Made by a program: the position numbers and the translations under genes
Notes under the pieces: model-generated
What the model was told of the DNA's origin: nothing
Databases searched by the model: none
The model's input: only the letters and a program-made list of their open reading frames with translations
Shown here: one piece after another, positions 9,556 through 17,119 of the stretch
Layout: each line of letters starts with the position of its first letter
How positions within the stretch are numbered: position 1 is the first letter of the stretch
From: Bacteroidota bacterium
GTDB taxonomy: Bacteria; Bacteroidota; Bacteroidia; Sphingobacteriales; Sphingobacteriaceae
Reading direction: 5' to 3'
Assembly (NCBI GenBank): GCA_013286565.1
Contig: JABDFM010000004.1
Span: forward strand, 1 to 64,000
Length of the DNA stretch: 64,000 bases

Positions 9556-10329
9556 TTAAACCTGCTTCTCTTTCAGCCTGAAATAAGCCGCCGCCCATAA
9601 AATAACTGCCAGGCCTGTTGTGAGGCAGGTAAAAAAAGCATCCATGTTACCTGAAGGAACGATTGAAAAAAAATCGTGCCCTTCATAAAAATTAACCTGT
9701 GCAAAAGGTACCGCCGCTACAATATCCCGCCCTATTAGCATTTCGATAATTGGTGTATTGGCGAGCATCAACAGCATCACCCCGATAAAAAAGATAAACG
9801 CGGTTTTAATAAAATGCAGCTTGTTAAAAAAAATAGCCCCGCACATAGCAATTGCATGCATCATGGCAAAAACCAACAGTACCGAACCCAAACCGCGCTG
9901 ATGAAAAACATTAAAAACCTCGAACCTTACGGGCCAGTGCCTGGTGTTCAATATAATGGCAATAATGGGAGGATAAACGGCCAGAAACACCAGTTGAAAT
10001 ATAACATAGGAATAGAGCCATCCCAGTAAATATTTTTCGAAATGAGATGCCGGTAAAGTGAGTGCAGGTATCGCTTTTTTCTTATCGCCGATATCTGAAA
10101 AAATATTGCTGGTAAACATGGTGCCCGCCAGCATCAGTATGATAGCAAAAATGCCCGTTTGCAAAGCTATATTCATCGGCTCATCATTATTGATATAGGT
10201 AAAAAAACCTATACCCAATGACAACACACCGACCAATACCCCAAATGACATCAGGTAGCTTTTGTAATGCTCGGTGCTGTGTTTTATAAATAGCCTTCCA
10301 AATCGTTTTGCATTAAATATGTTGTTCAT
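9556..10329 (-). CDS. ABC transporter membrane protein
   Basis: 257 residues with about six hydrophobic segments (YLMSFGVLVGVLSLGIGFF, IALQTGIFAIILMLAGTMF, IFQLVFLAVYPPIIAIIL, AFIFFIGVMLLMLANTPII, and a last one LAVILWAAAYF). It begins one base after the stop of the ATPase gene at 10331, so the two are coupled and form one half-transporter pair. Equivalent to the membrane partners in YtrA-controlled operons. Substrate unknown. Confidence 0.8.
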   Translation of the reverse strand: MNNIFNAKRFGRLFIKHSTEHYKSYLMSFGVLVGVLSLGIGFFTYINNDEPMNIALQTGIFAIILMLAGTMFTSNIFSDIGDKKKAIPALTLPASHFEKYLLGWLYSYVIFQLVFLAVYPPIIAIILNTRHWPVRFEVFNVFHQRGLGSVLLVFAMMHAIAMCGAIFFNKLHFIKTAFIFFIGVMLLMLANTPIIEMLIGRDIVAAVPFAQVNFYEGHDFFSIVPSGNMDAFFTCLTTGLAVILWAAAYFRLKEKQV

Positions 10330-10330
10330 A

Positions 10331-11167
10331 TTAGTTTGCTTTAAGTGTTTCTATCAGTGAATTGCTGCCGGTGGTAACCGCATTGAAAAATAGCTCGAGG
10401 TCTATTTTGCTGAATTTGCCCGTAGTGTTTTTAATAATGGCGTTTTTGCCCCTTATGCTGTCCTCTTCATACAAAACCTGTAAGCCGGTGGTATCATTAA
10501 ACATACCGAAAGATACTTTTTCGCTGATCTCCTCAACCGGAGAATTGACCACGATCTCCCGCTCATGCAGCACCAGCAGGGTATCTATCAAGCTATCGAG
10601 GTCGCGTACCTGGTGTGTAGAGATCACCATGCACCTGTCCTCCGTTAATACAGAAGCGATGAGTTTACGGAACTGTACTTTTGAAGGAATATCCAGGCCG
10701 TTGGTAGGCTCGTCCATTATCAGCAGACTGGTGTTGGTAGCCAGACCAAAAGCGATCATGGCTTTTTTTTGCTGACCGTACGATTGCTTGTCCATTACCC
10801 CATCCAAATCAACGTCGAGAACCTTTAAATAATGATAGAAATCGCTTTGATTGAATTTTGGATAAAACCCAGCGGTATTGCCAACAAACTGAACCGGGGT
10901 AAGAGAGGGAACATATAACTCCTCGGCAATAAAGTAAATATCCTCCAAAACCGATACCGGGCGATCAGCTACATTGATACCATTGAACAAGCAGCTTCCC
11001 TTTTCAGGGAAGGCCAAACCGATCATGTTTTTTAACAAGGTTGATTTCCCTGCTCCGTTTTTACCCAGCAAACCATAGATATGCCCCTTATTCAAAGCAA
11101 GGTCGAGCTCCTTAAACAGCAATTGTTTATGAGGATAGGCAAAACTTAATTTTTTGATTTCTATCAT
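10331..11167 (-). CDS. ABC transporter ATP-binding protein, first gene of the YtrA-type operon
   Basis: 278 residues. Walker A GLLGKNGAGKSTLL near residue 35, Walker B LLIMDEPTNGLD and the switch-region His (ISTHQVRDLD) are present. The signature motif is unusual, SYGQQKK instead of LSGGQ, as in several YtrB-type ATPases. The C-terminal 70 residues after the ATPase core are a small extra domain. First gene of the operon: its ATG is nine bases from the operator palindrome, so transcription must start just in front of it. Confidence 0.88.
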   Translation of the reverse strand: MIEIKKLSFAYPHKQLLFKELDLALNKGHIYGLLGKNGAGKSTLLKNMIGLAFPEKGSCLFNGINVADRPVSVLEDIYFIAEELYVPSLTPVQFVGNTAGFYPKFNQSDFYHYLKVLDVDLDGVMDKQSYGQQKKAMIAFGLATNTSLLIMDEPTNGLDIPSKVQFRKLIASVLTEDRCMVISTHQVRDLDSLIDTLLVLHEREIVVNSPVEEISEKVSFGMFNDTTGLQVLYEEDSIRGKNAIIKNTTGKFSKIDLELFFNAVTTGSNSLIETLKAN

Positions 11168-11175
11168 GTGCTATA

Positions 11176-11201
11176 TAGTGTATTAGTATAATAGTACACT
11201 A
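11176..11201. promoter_or_regulatory. YtrA/GntR operator palindrome
   Basis: TAGTGTA and TACACTA separated by 12 bp form a perfect 7-bp inverted repeat. It closely resembles the AGTGTA-spacer-TACACT operator described for Bacillus YtrA (established knowledge; the spacer there is about 13 bp). It occupies the expected transcription start, directly downstream of the -7 element, where repressor binding would block initiation. The cognate regulator is probably the GntR protein encoded at 9161-9544. Confidence 0.75.
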
Positions 11202-11232
11202 CAAATGTAGATATAGTTTTTACATATCAAAA
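11202..11232 (-). promoter_or_regulatory. Promoter of the six-gene ABC operon
   Basis: On the minus strand TTTTG (11232-11228) and TACATTTG (11209-11202) are separated by 18 bp, matching the Bacteroidota consensus TTG-N17-23-TAnnTTTG on both elements. Initiation about 7 bp downstream would fall inside the operator palindrome. Confidence 0.8.
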
Positions 11233-11281
11233 GAATATTTCATTTTTTTTGAAATACGCAACGGGCGCGAATTACCGTATT

Positions 11282-11424
11282 GACTCACCCCGACATCGCT
11301 ACGCTTGCCGACCCTCTCTCCGCGTTGCGTAAAGAGGGTTAAAAAAAAAATAAAAACTATTTAATCCCTCTTTACGGCTTGCCGTAGAGAGGGTGGTCGA
11401 GCGAAGCGAAGACCGGGTGAGTTG
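11282..11424. repeat. Long imperfect inverted repeat
   Basis: Two arms of about 58 bp (11282-11338 and 11366-11424), roughly 80 percent complementary, around an A/T-rich 27-nt centre. The arm tips near the centre pair as CCCTCTTTACG with CGTAAAGAGGG (with small differences). It lies between the DUF3606 gene and the ABC operon promoter and could terminate the former. The remaining 11425-11588 shows nothing recognisable. Confidence 0.7.
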
Positions 11425-11588
11425 AATGGCGGTTTCCTTAATTTTGCCCCGTCCGGGCTATACTTGAGAATTGGCTAACCCGGGTCGGAGCAAGCCATAT
11501 TTTATAAGGAGTTTACAACGCGGCAACTGCCTGGAGCAATAAAAGCCGCATTTGATTCTATAGGTGATAGTTTCTACAAACTCATCGC

Positions 11589-11762
11589 TTATTTACTCAG
11601 ATACTTTTTAACCGCATCGGCTGAGTTACCGGCAACAGCTACTGCCTTTGCTAACTCTTCTTTGTTAATGCCCAGGGCCTTTGTCCAATGTTCCACTTCA
11701 AAGTATTCGTGAATATTGATCTTGTCCCAATTATGGCTGTATGTATAATCTATATTTTCCAT
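11589..11762 (-). CDS. DUF3606-type small protein
   Basis: 57 residues: MENIDYTYSHNW followed by INIHEYFEVEHWTKALGINK and a final helix ELAKAVAVAGNSADAVKKYL. The pattern of a short INxxExxEVxxWxxxLGV strand-helix and a terminal VGNSxxAVxKYL matches DUF3606 as I know it; its function is unknown. The ATG at 11762 is used because the frame upstream has no similarity. Monocistronic, facing away from the Nramp-like gene. Confidence 0.75.
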   Translation of the reverse strand: MENIDYTYSHNWDKINIHEYFEVEHWTKALGINKEELAKAVAVAGNSADAVKKYLSK

Positions 11763-11968
11763 TGCTTTGTTTATTTTTAACAGCATATTAGTTAAACGAT
11801 TAATAAAGCAAAAAGTTAGGTTCCGGGTATGAATATGACCCCTGGATGAGTCTGATAGATTTGATAGTTTGAATTCGTCCTTAAATAAAACAACTGTACA
11901 TTTATAAATCAGGGGTGTAGCGAACATTTATCACCCAAACCTGTTACTCTATCAATCAAACCCACTGT

Positions 11969-13267
11969 ATGCCATTAGAACCCGATGCTAAACCTAAGAG
12001 AAGAAAATACTGGAGATTTTTAACATTATTAGGTCCCGGCCTCACCACGGGCGCGGCGGACGATGATCCATCGGGTATAGCCACCTATTCGCAAACCGGA
12101 GCACAATTTGGATACGGTCAGCTTTGGACAGCGCTTTACATGCTCCCCTTTATGGCAGCCGTGCAGGAAGCTTGCGCACGTATTGGCCTGGTAAGCGGCA
12201 AGGGCATTGCCGCCGTAGTGAAGGAGCATTACAGCAAAACCGTATTATATTCCGTAGTGATTTTGGTGGTGGTTGCCAATACCATCAATATCGGCGCGGA
12301 TATTGGCGCCATGGCCTCGGCGGCGGAACTATTAATACCCGTTCCATTTGTGGTCTTAACTTTACTGATCACCGCCAGCATACTCATCCTCGAAATATTT
12401 ACCAATTATAAGGTTTATTCTAAGATATTAAAATGGCTTGCGCTGGCTTTGCTGGCCTACCCTATCACCGTATTTATTGTGCACGAGCCATGGCTTACCG
12501 TATTAAAAGCCACTGTTGTGCCGCACTTTGAATTCAGCTTTGCTTTCCTGTTTATCATTACAGGGGTTTTGGGCACTACTATTTCGCCCTATATGTTTTT
12601 TTGGGAGGCCTCGCAGGAGGTGGAAGAACAGCAGGAAAAGCACGACCAAAATATAAAGACTCCCATCACCCCAAACCTGATCCACCGGATGCGACTGGAT
12701 AATAATGCAGGCATGATCATATCTGAAATTACCACCTGGAGTATCCTACTGGTAGCTGCTACCGTTTTGCACCAAAGCGGGGTAAAAGATGTTAAAACCG
12801 CTGCCGATGCGGCAAAGGCCCTTGAGCCATTGGTTCACTCCTTCCCTAACGCGGGTTTCCTGGCGAAGCTTATTTTTTCGATAGGTATAATTGGGCTGGG
12901 TTTTTTGGCTGTGCCTGTATTGTCGGGTTCCGCGGCTTATGCGGTGTCCGAAGCATTTAACTGGAAAGCCAGTTTGAATTTGAAACTGAAGCACGCCCAC
13001 GGTTTTTACGGGGTAATCACCATCGCCACCATCATCGGCCTCATCATCAATTTTGTAGGGATCGACCCGGTGAAAGCGTTGGTTTATGCCGCAGTACTGA
13101 ACGGCGTTGCTGCAGTACCCTTATTATTCCTCATCATCAAAATATCCCGGAACGAAAAAGTAATGGGTAAGTACAAAAGCGGACCGTTATCCAGCTTCCT
13201 GTTATGGTTCACCTTTATAGCTATGGGTGCAGCAGCGGTAGCGATGTTTTTTACGATTGGGCATTAG
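11969..13267 (+). CDS. Nramp-family divalent metal transporter with altered metal motifs
   Basis: 432 residues with about eleven hydrophobic segments, the Nramp length. TM1 reads GPGLTTGAADDDPSGIATYS where canonical Mn/Fe Nramps have DPGN. TM6 reads GVLGTTISPYMFFWEASQEV where canonical members have the metal-binding Met of MPH. The aspartate of TM1 is kept but the Met is absent, so cation preference may differ, perhaps toward harder ions such as Mg2+ (inference, by analogy to Nramp-related transporters lacking this Met). An acidic DDD precedes the TM1 proline. The gene stands alone; no MntR-like regulator is adjacent. Confidence 0.85.
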   Translation: MPLEPDAKPKRRKYWRFLTLLGPGLTTGAADDDPSGIATYSQTGAQFGYGQLWTALYMLPFMAAVQEACARIGLVSGKGIAAVVKEHYSKTVLYSVVILVVVANTINIGADIGAMASAAELLIPVPFVVLTLLITASILILEIFTNYKVYSKILKWLALALLAYPITVFIVHEPWLTVLKATVVPHFEFSFAFLFIITGVLGTTISPYMFFWEASQEVEEQQEKHDQNIKTPITPNLIHRMRLDNNAGMIISEITTWSILLVAATVLHQSGVKDVKTAADAAKALEPLVHSFPNAGFLAKLIFSIGIIGLGFLAVPVLSGSAAYAVSEAFNWKASLNLKLKHAHGFYGVITIATIIGLIINFVGIDPVKALVYAAVLNGVAAVPLLFLIIKISRNEKVMGKYKSGPLSSFLLWFTFIAMGAAAVAMFFTIGH

Positions 13268-13365
13268 CGTATTTTTTAGTGGCAGTGGTAGTTTAGAGTT
13301 GCAGTATTTGCAAATGTTTTAATAATTTGCGGTGGACACAGCATAAATATTTTAACCAAACCATC

Positions 13366-13587
13366 ATGTTAAAAAAAGGCGAACATATTGAAGGCACACC
13401 TGTCGAATTACAGGTGTTATTAGACCAGGAGCCGGAAGCAAAGGAGTTTTTCGAAAGTCTGTCGAAATCGTATAAACAGGGGTATTGTGATTGGGTGGGG
13501 TCGGCAAAGCAGGAGGATACACGTAAGGTTAGGGCGGGTAAAGCGATGCTGATGCTGCGGAATAAACAAAAAACGCTGAAAACCTGA
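13366..13587 (+). CDS. YdeI/OmpD-associated-like small protein
   Basis: 73 residues: VELQVLLDQEPEAKEFFESL, then SYKQGYCDWVGSAKQEDTRK and a basic tail VRAGKAMLMLRNKQKTLK. The FFxxLxxxxKxxYxxWIxxAKxxETRxxR pattern is the C-terminal signature of the YdeI/OmpD-associated family, here as an isolated domain. Start ATG 13366 gives MLKKGEHIEG. Family role is not well defined (stress or peptide resistance has been proposed). It is followed directly by the 516-bp inverted-repeat element. Confidence 0.7.
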   Translation: MLKKGEHIEGTPVELQVLLDQEPEAKEFFESLSKSYKQGYCDWVGSAKQEDTRKVRAGKAMLMLRNKQKTLKT

Positions 13588-13609
13588 GTGTTTTAACATA
13601 ATCATTCTT

Positions 13610-14125
13610 CCCGCTCATAGCCGCGGGAGGGCCTAGTTACTTTCCCTTGATACAAAGTAACCAAAACTTAGCGCAGCGATCTCATGAACACCAATGAAAA
13701 ACAAACAACTGGTGAATAAATCAAGACAGAAAAAAGCTTCAGCCCGCCCTGCCGGTTCTTAACGCTTTTTTCGTGCTCCGCACATTGCAAAGGCTAAACC
13801 ATCTCCCGATAGCTATCGGGACCCGCCATACGCCTGGCCCGCTTTTCTGTCAGGCCAACGCTCTTTTTTGGTTTTCCCGTCAGCAGAACAGCTTCGGATG
13901 AAATAAGGCAAAACAATGGCGGCCCGTGCACTGGGAAGGGCATAGCAATAGTTGCTGAAGCGTGGGGTAAAGCGAACGAAGTGGGGCAACGTTTTGCAGC
14001 CCGTGGTTTTGCCTGATTTGCCGGGCGAAGGCCCAGTGCGGCAAAGAAGCATTTCTGCTGACAAGCCTTTTTGGTTACTTTTGTGGCTACAAAAGTAACT
14101 AGGCCCTCCCGCGGCTATGAGCGGG
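13610..14125. mobile_element. 516-bp non-autonomous element with perfect 34-bp terminal inverted repeats
   Basis: Bases 13610-13643 and 14092-14125 are perfect inverted copies (outer end CCCGCTCATAGCCGCGGGAG), and the similarity continues imperfectly to about 55 bp with an AAAGTAACCAAAA inner part. The interior holds an 18-bp perfect palindrome TCCCGATAGCTATCGGGA (13804-13821) and no credible transposase. A 108-codon open frame on the minus strand inside it is Cys/Pro/Arg-rich and is treated as non-coding. This accounts for most of the gene-free stretch 13588-14204. No target duplication could be defined by eye. Confidence 0.7.
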
Positions 14126-14204
14126 GCGGATGCTGTCATTTACCAACACTTATCTCCAATCCCAATCTAAAACTGTTACTCCCAACTGCCACTGCTACTC
14201 AAAC

Positions 14205-14738
14205 CTAAGCCATCCCAGCAATTTTCATAAGCCACCCTTGCAGTACGTTGAAAAGACCGCTGACAAGCAACGCAATGGACATGAAAATGATAATGGTAAG
14301 CGACCCAAAAACACCGTTAAAGATAATGAGCAGGCCGAAAATGGCTGTAAGAATCCCTCCGATGATCAAAAACAACGACCGTCCAAGGAACCACGAAAAG
14401 CTGACGAGCGAAATGCCGCGGAACAGGAACCAAAGCCCCACTATCACGCGCAATATGTCCATACTTGCCACTAAATACGCCATCAGTACCAGGCCAAGTA
14501 TCAAGTCGATAATGCCGAGCAGGAGGTGCCGGCGACGCTTGAGGGGATGGTGACCGCCTGTGGCGTGCAGCAATTCGCCTACGCCGGCTACAAAGATGAT
14601 GAGCCCGAAGAAAAAGCCCAGCGCCGCGTAACTGCTGGCGGGCGACAAGAGCATATAAATGCCTGCAGTAATAAACAGTAGCCCCCTTAATACAAATACC
14701 CACCAATGGCGCATGCCGCGGACGACCGTAAATTCCAT
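14205..14738 (-). CDS. HdeD/DUF308 family membrane protein
   Basis: 177 residues with six hydrophobic segments arranged as pairs (WVFVLRGLLFITAGIYMLL, GFFFGLIIFVAGVGELL, LLLGIIDLILGLVLMAYLV, FLIIGGILTAIFGLLIIF and the last IIIFMSIALLVSGLF). The repeated (L)RG(L)xxIxxGIxxL pattern and length are those of the HdeD/DUF308 family of inner-membrane proteins linked to acid resistance in enterobacteria. The start is either 14738 or an ATG 24 bp downstream (MRHWW). Stand-alone gene in an accessory region. Confidence 0.8.
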   Translation of the reverse strand: MEFTVVRGMRHWWVFVLRGLLFITAGIYMLLSPASSYAALGFFFGLIIFVAGVGELLHATGGHHPLKRRRHLLLGIIDLILGLVLMAYLVASMDILRVIVGLWFLFRGISLVSFSWFLGRSLFLIIGGILTAIFGLLIIFNGVFGSLTIIIFMSIALLVSGLFNVLQGWLMKIAGMA

Positions 14739-14781
14739 TATAACCGTTTTATTGGAGAAACTGGTGTGCAGGCGAAATGTT

Positions 14782-15114
14782 TTAGTAAAAGTAAAGTTTG
14801 GGTGGGGATGGTAGTCCGAAGTCCGAAGTCAGGGAGTAGAAGGTGGTGGGTGAGTGATGATAGGCGCGGTTCGCCTTTGTTGGTGTTGTCACCAACAAAC
14901 CGGGATTGCTTTTAAAATAGTTGGCGATGTACAAAACACAACAGTGGTACTTGTTGGTGACAACACCAACAAGGGCGCAACGGCCTACTTGCGGGGCAAC
15001 ATGATCGCCGGTTTCGGTATTGATATAGCGCACAAAGGTTTTATTGCGGTGGTTGCAACGCGGGCATTGGTAGCGCGATGAGGGGGTGGTGTAGGGTTCG
15101 AGGCGGAATTTCAT
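14782..15114 (-). pseudogene. Truncated DUF6371/PG0870-like protein gene
   Basis: The first 46 residues, MKFRLEPYTTPSSRYQCPRC and then RYINTETGDHVAPQVGRC, look like the N-terminal zinc-binding start of the DUF6371/PG0870-type proteins found beside RepA-like ATPases in Bacteroidota. Similarity stops abruptly at Cys46 (about 14977), exactly where a 98-bp double-hairpin repeat begins (14876-14973). The remaining codons to 14782 read through the repeat and unrelated sequence. The usual several-hundred-residue body is absent, so this is a broken gene. It lies downstream of the AAA ATPase on the same strand, the expected partner. Confidence 0.55.
14876..14973. repeat. 98-bp element with a perfect hairpin at each end
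   Basis: Each end is itself a perfect 10-bp stem with a 4-nt loop: TTTGTTGGTG-TTGT-CACCAACAAA at 14876-14899 and CTTGTTGGTG-ACAA-CACCAACAAG at 14950-14973. The two hairpins are inverted copies of one another, so their loops are complementary. The 50 bp in between are unique. It interrupts the DUF6371-like frame immediately after codon 46. Confidence 0.7.
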
Positions 15115-15160
15115 TCGGTTAGTTCATTGGTTCATTAGTTCATTGGTTGGGTTGGCGGGA

Positions 15161-15404
15161 AGTGTTCGTTTCATTTTTTGGGTTGACGTGCTTTGGAACG
15201 ATGTGGAACAGGGTGTGCCATTTTTATAATTTTGTCATTGCGAGGAACGAAGCAATCTCATAGGACGAGTAACCGCCCTGTATAGTTCGCGATTGCCACG
15301 TCGTTCCTCCTCGCAATGACATGGGTGATAATGTCGGGGGGGGATTTGTGCGCCTGTTCGTTCTGTTTTAGATGCTATCAACCTAAAAAATGAAACGAAA
15401 CACT
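15161..15404. repeat. Inverted-repeat-bounded segment carrying a REP-like hairpin
   Basis: Bases 15161-15187 and 15378-15404 are inverted copies (core TTCGTTTCATTTTTT, 1-bp indel). Between them is a large hairpin at 15234-15320 whose arms begin GTCATTGCGAGGAACGA, a REP-like unit that recurs at 30531, 31193 and 45708. The segment lies between the RepA-like ATPase gene and the DUF6371 remnant and accounts for the 15115-15415 gap. Confidence 0.65.
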
Positions 15405-15415
15405 TATACCCGGTG

Positions 15416-16486
15416 TTAAGCCTGGTCTTTAACTATCTGCGCTACTTTTAGCAGGCGGTTAACTTTTGAATAATGGATGCCCAGTTCGGCAGCTATTTCC
15501 CTTAATGATAATCCCTTTTGCTTCAACTCAACCACCCTTTCGGTGTACTCGTCGGTTTGCTGCTCTTTGATATCTTTCAGGTGCAGGCGCTCATCACCAT
15601 AACCTATAAAGTTGTATTGTAAAAAATTATGCGGCTTGGCAATATCGAAGATGCACACATTGCCCTCGCCATACACCTGCCCGGTATTGCGCTGCTTTAT
15701 CTGCTTCAGATACCGCCTGTGCTCACTTTGGTTGCTGTTGCCAATGGTAAAGGCGCTATCGCAAAAGTTCATCAGCATTTTACTGCCCTGTAAATCGTTG
15801 CTGGTAATGGGTTTTGACTTATCCCGCTTTGGCGTATGTGCCAGTGCCAGTATGCTTAGGCCATATTTATTTTTTAAGGCTTTTAGCTGCTTCATTAGTG
15901 GCAGTGCAAATTTAGCCTGCTCGTTTTCGGTACCGATGTAGGTGATATTATCAATAATAACCACTTTGGCATTGGTATCAATAATAGCTGCCTCGATAGA
16001 ATAATTTAAATATTCCTCAAAATCATTAAAGCCTTCGGGCAGTTCGGCATCAGGGTTAAGGTCTGCACGGTAAAAGTTATCGTTAAACTCATAATGCGCT
16101 TCCCATTCCTGCGTGTAGCGGGCTTCCAATTGCTTGGGGCTTAATTCAAAATCGCAGTATAAAACGGGTTGTGCCTGGGTTTCCAGTTCAAAGGGTTCCA
16201 TGCTTTTACCGCAGCTTATGTTGTTGCCTATCTGCATGGCTAAGATGGATTTGCCCGCATTACTGTCAGAAAATAAAATACACAATTCGCCCTCGTACCA
16301 GAACTTGCCGAAAAGCATTTGAGGTATGGGCAGTATTTTAGCTGCTTTCATCACCTGGTTAAAAGATCGTACCCGCAGCGAATTATCTTTTGCTTCGGGT
16401 TGGTTGGCTTGGTTTTGCCAATGCGCTGTATCGGCCTGCAATTGTTCGGCGCTCAGCCTGAAACTGCCTTGTTGTTGGTTGTTCAT
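15416..16486 (-). CDS. RepA-like AAA family ATPase
   Basis: 356 residues. Walker A SDSNAGKSILAMQIG near residue 75 and Walker B AKVVIIDNITYIG near residue 175 belong to the RecA/DnaB-like AAA_25 group that includes RepA helicases. LALAHTPKRDKS and LQGSKMLMNFCDSAFTIG are further core motifs. A C-terminal helix-turn-helix LSLREIAAELGIHYSKVNRLL could bind DNA. In Bacteroidota such genes occur in integrated elements beside a DUF6371 gene, and a broken copy of that partner follows here. Copies of AAACGAAAC-like motifs occur on both sides. Likely a remnant of an integrated plasmid-like element (inference). Confidence 0.8.
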   Translation of the reverse strand: MNNQQQGSFRLSAEQLQADTAHWQNQANQPEAKDNSLRVRSFNQVMKAAKILPIPQMLFGKFWYEGELCILFSDSNAGKSILAMQIGNNISCGKSMEPFELETQAQPVLYCDFELSPKQLEARYTQEWEAHYEFNDNFYRADLNPDAELPEGFNDFEEYLNYSIEAAIIDTNAKVVIIDNITYIGTENEQAKFALPLMKQLKALKNKYGLSILALAHTPKRDKSKPITSNDLQGSKMLMNFCDSAFTIGNSNQSEHRRYLKQIKQRNTGQVYGEGNVCIFDIAKPHNFLQYNFIGYGDERLHLKDIKEQQTDEYTERVVELKQKGLSLREIAAELGIHYSKVNRLLKVAQIVKDQA

Positions 16487-16500
16487 GTTTGGTTTGTTTA

Positions 16501-16602
16501 TTAAGTTGATTGTGTTGATTAGGTTGGATTAAGTTGATTGAGTAGTAGTGGTTGATTAAATAACTTATTCAACTTAACCTAACTCAATCAACCAATCCAA
16601 CC
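16501..16602. repeat. Word-repeat array, TTGATTAAG vocabulary
   Basis: Variant copies of AAGTTGATT and GGTTGATTA followed by their inverse (AACTTAACCTAACTC, AATCAACCAATCCAACC), giving a long A/T-rich hairpin directly upstream of the AAA ATPase start. The same vocabulary recurs at 43736-43826. The rest of the gap 16603-17119 holds a diverged AACGAAAC-type repeat (16700-16733) and another dispersed repeat copy at 16927-17002. Confidence 0.65.
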
Positions 16603-16926
16603 TTCGCGCAGCGAAAAAAATACTCTCCCAATAGCCCTATCTAAGTAGAAGGGGCTTTGACTTTGCCTTGATGGTAAAGCCCGCTAAATGGTGTGGTGTG
16701 TGTTTCGTTCGTTTTTTAGAACCGGGTAGGTTGTAATAAAACGAAACAAATTTGTCGACCGGGTATTAGCCGGGGAGATGATGTTCATTACAAATACAAA
16801 GATAAATCTTTATATTCAAAGAAAAATCTTTAAAATAAATAATTTTGTTTCTGTTTGTTACTTTATGCATGGGCTTAGAAAACGAACGAAACAGTGTGTG
16901 GAGCAGTAATCCGCGTTAGTGATGGA

Positions 16927-17002
16927 AGCGGATACCGGCCTGTGCCTAAGGCCTGCGGCAGTATGAGCGTACAGCACGACCCGAGGAACGAGGGAAACGT
17001 CC
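16927..17002. repeat. Third copy of the GGATACCGGCCTGTG dispersed repeat
   Basis: AGCGGATACCGGCCTGTG, then GGCAGTATGAGCGTA and GAGGGAAACGTCC match, in the same order, the arms of the large inverted repeat at 30230-31162. No gene is present in this copy. It ends about 120 bp before the DUF1003 gene. Confidence 0.6.
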
Positions 17003-17119
17003 ACACTTCGAGTGCCTCAGTGTGACACTTTTATCCTGTTCTATCAAGCTTATCAAACAATAGCCTATATATGCTGTTCCTGCTTACATTCAACCTATAT
17101 AAATAATCGGGGGTCGGTA

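Noticed and set aside
11765-11927. Upstream extension of the DUF3606 frame.
   Set aside because: The 55 extra residues are Cys/Arg/Ser-rich without similarity to the family; the ATG at 11762 gives the normal length.
13813-14139. 108-codon open frame on the minus strand inside the 516-bp element.
   Set aside because: It spans the inverted repeat ends and a palindrome, has Cys/Pro/Arg-rich low-quality protein sequence and no domain; more likely a by-product of the repeat.
16501-16602. The direct words in the TTGATTAAG array could be mistaken for a CRISPR array.
   Set aside because: Repeat units are under 12 bp, degenerate, with no unique spacers of constant length and no cas genes in the window.
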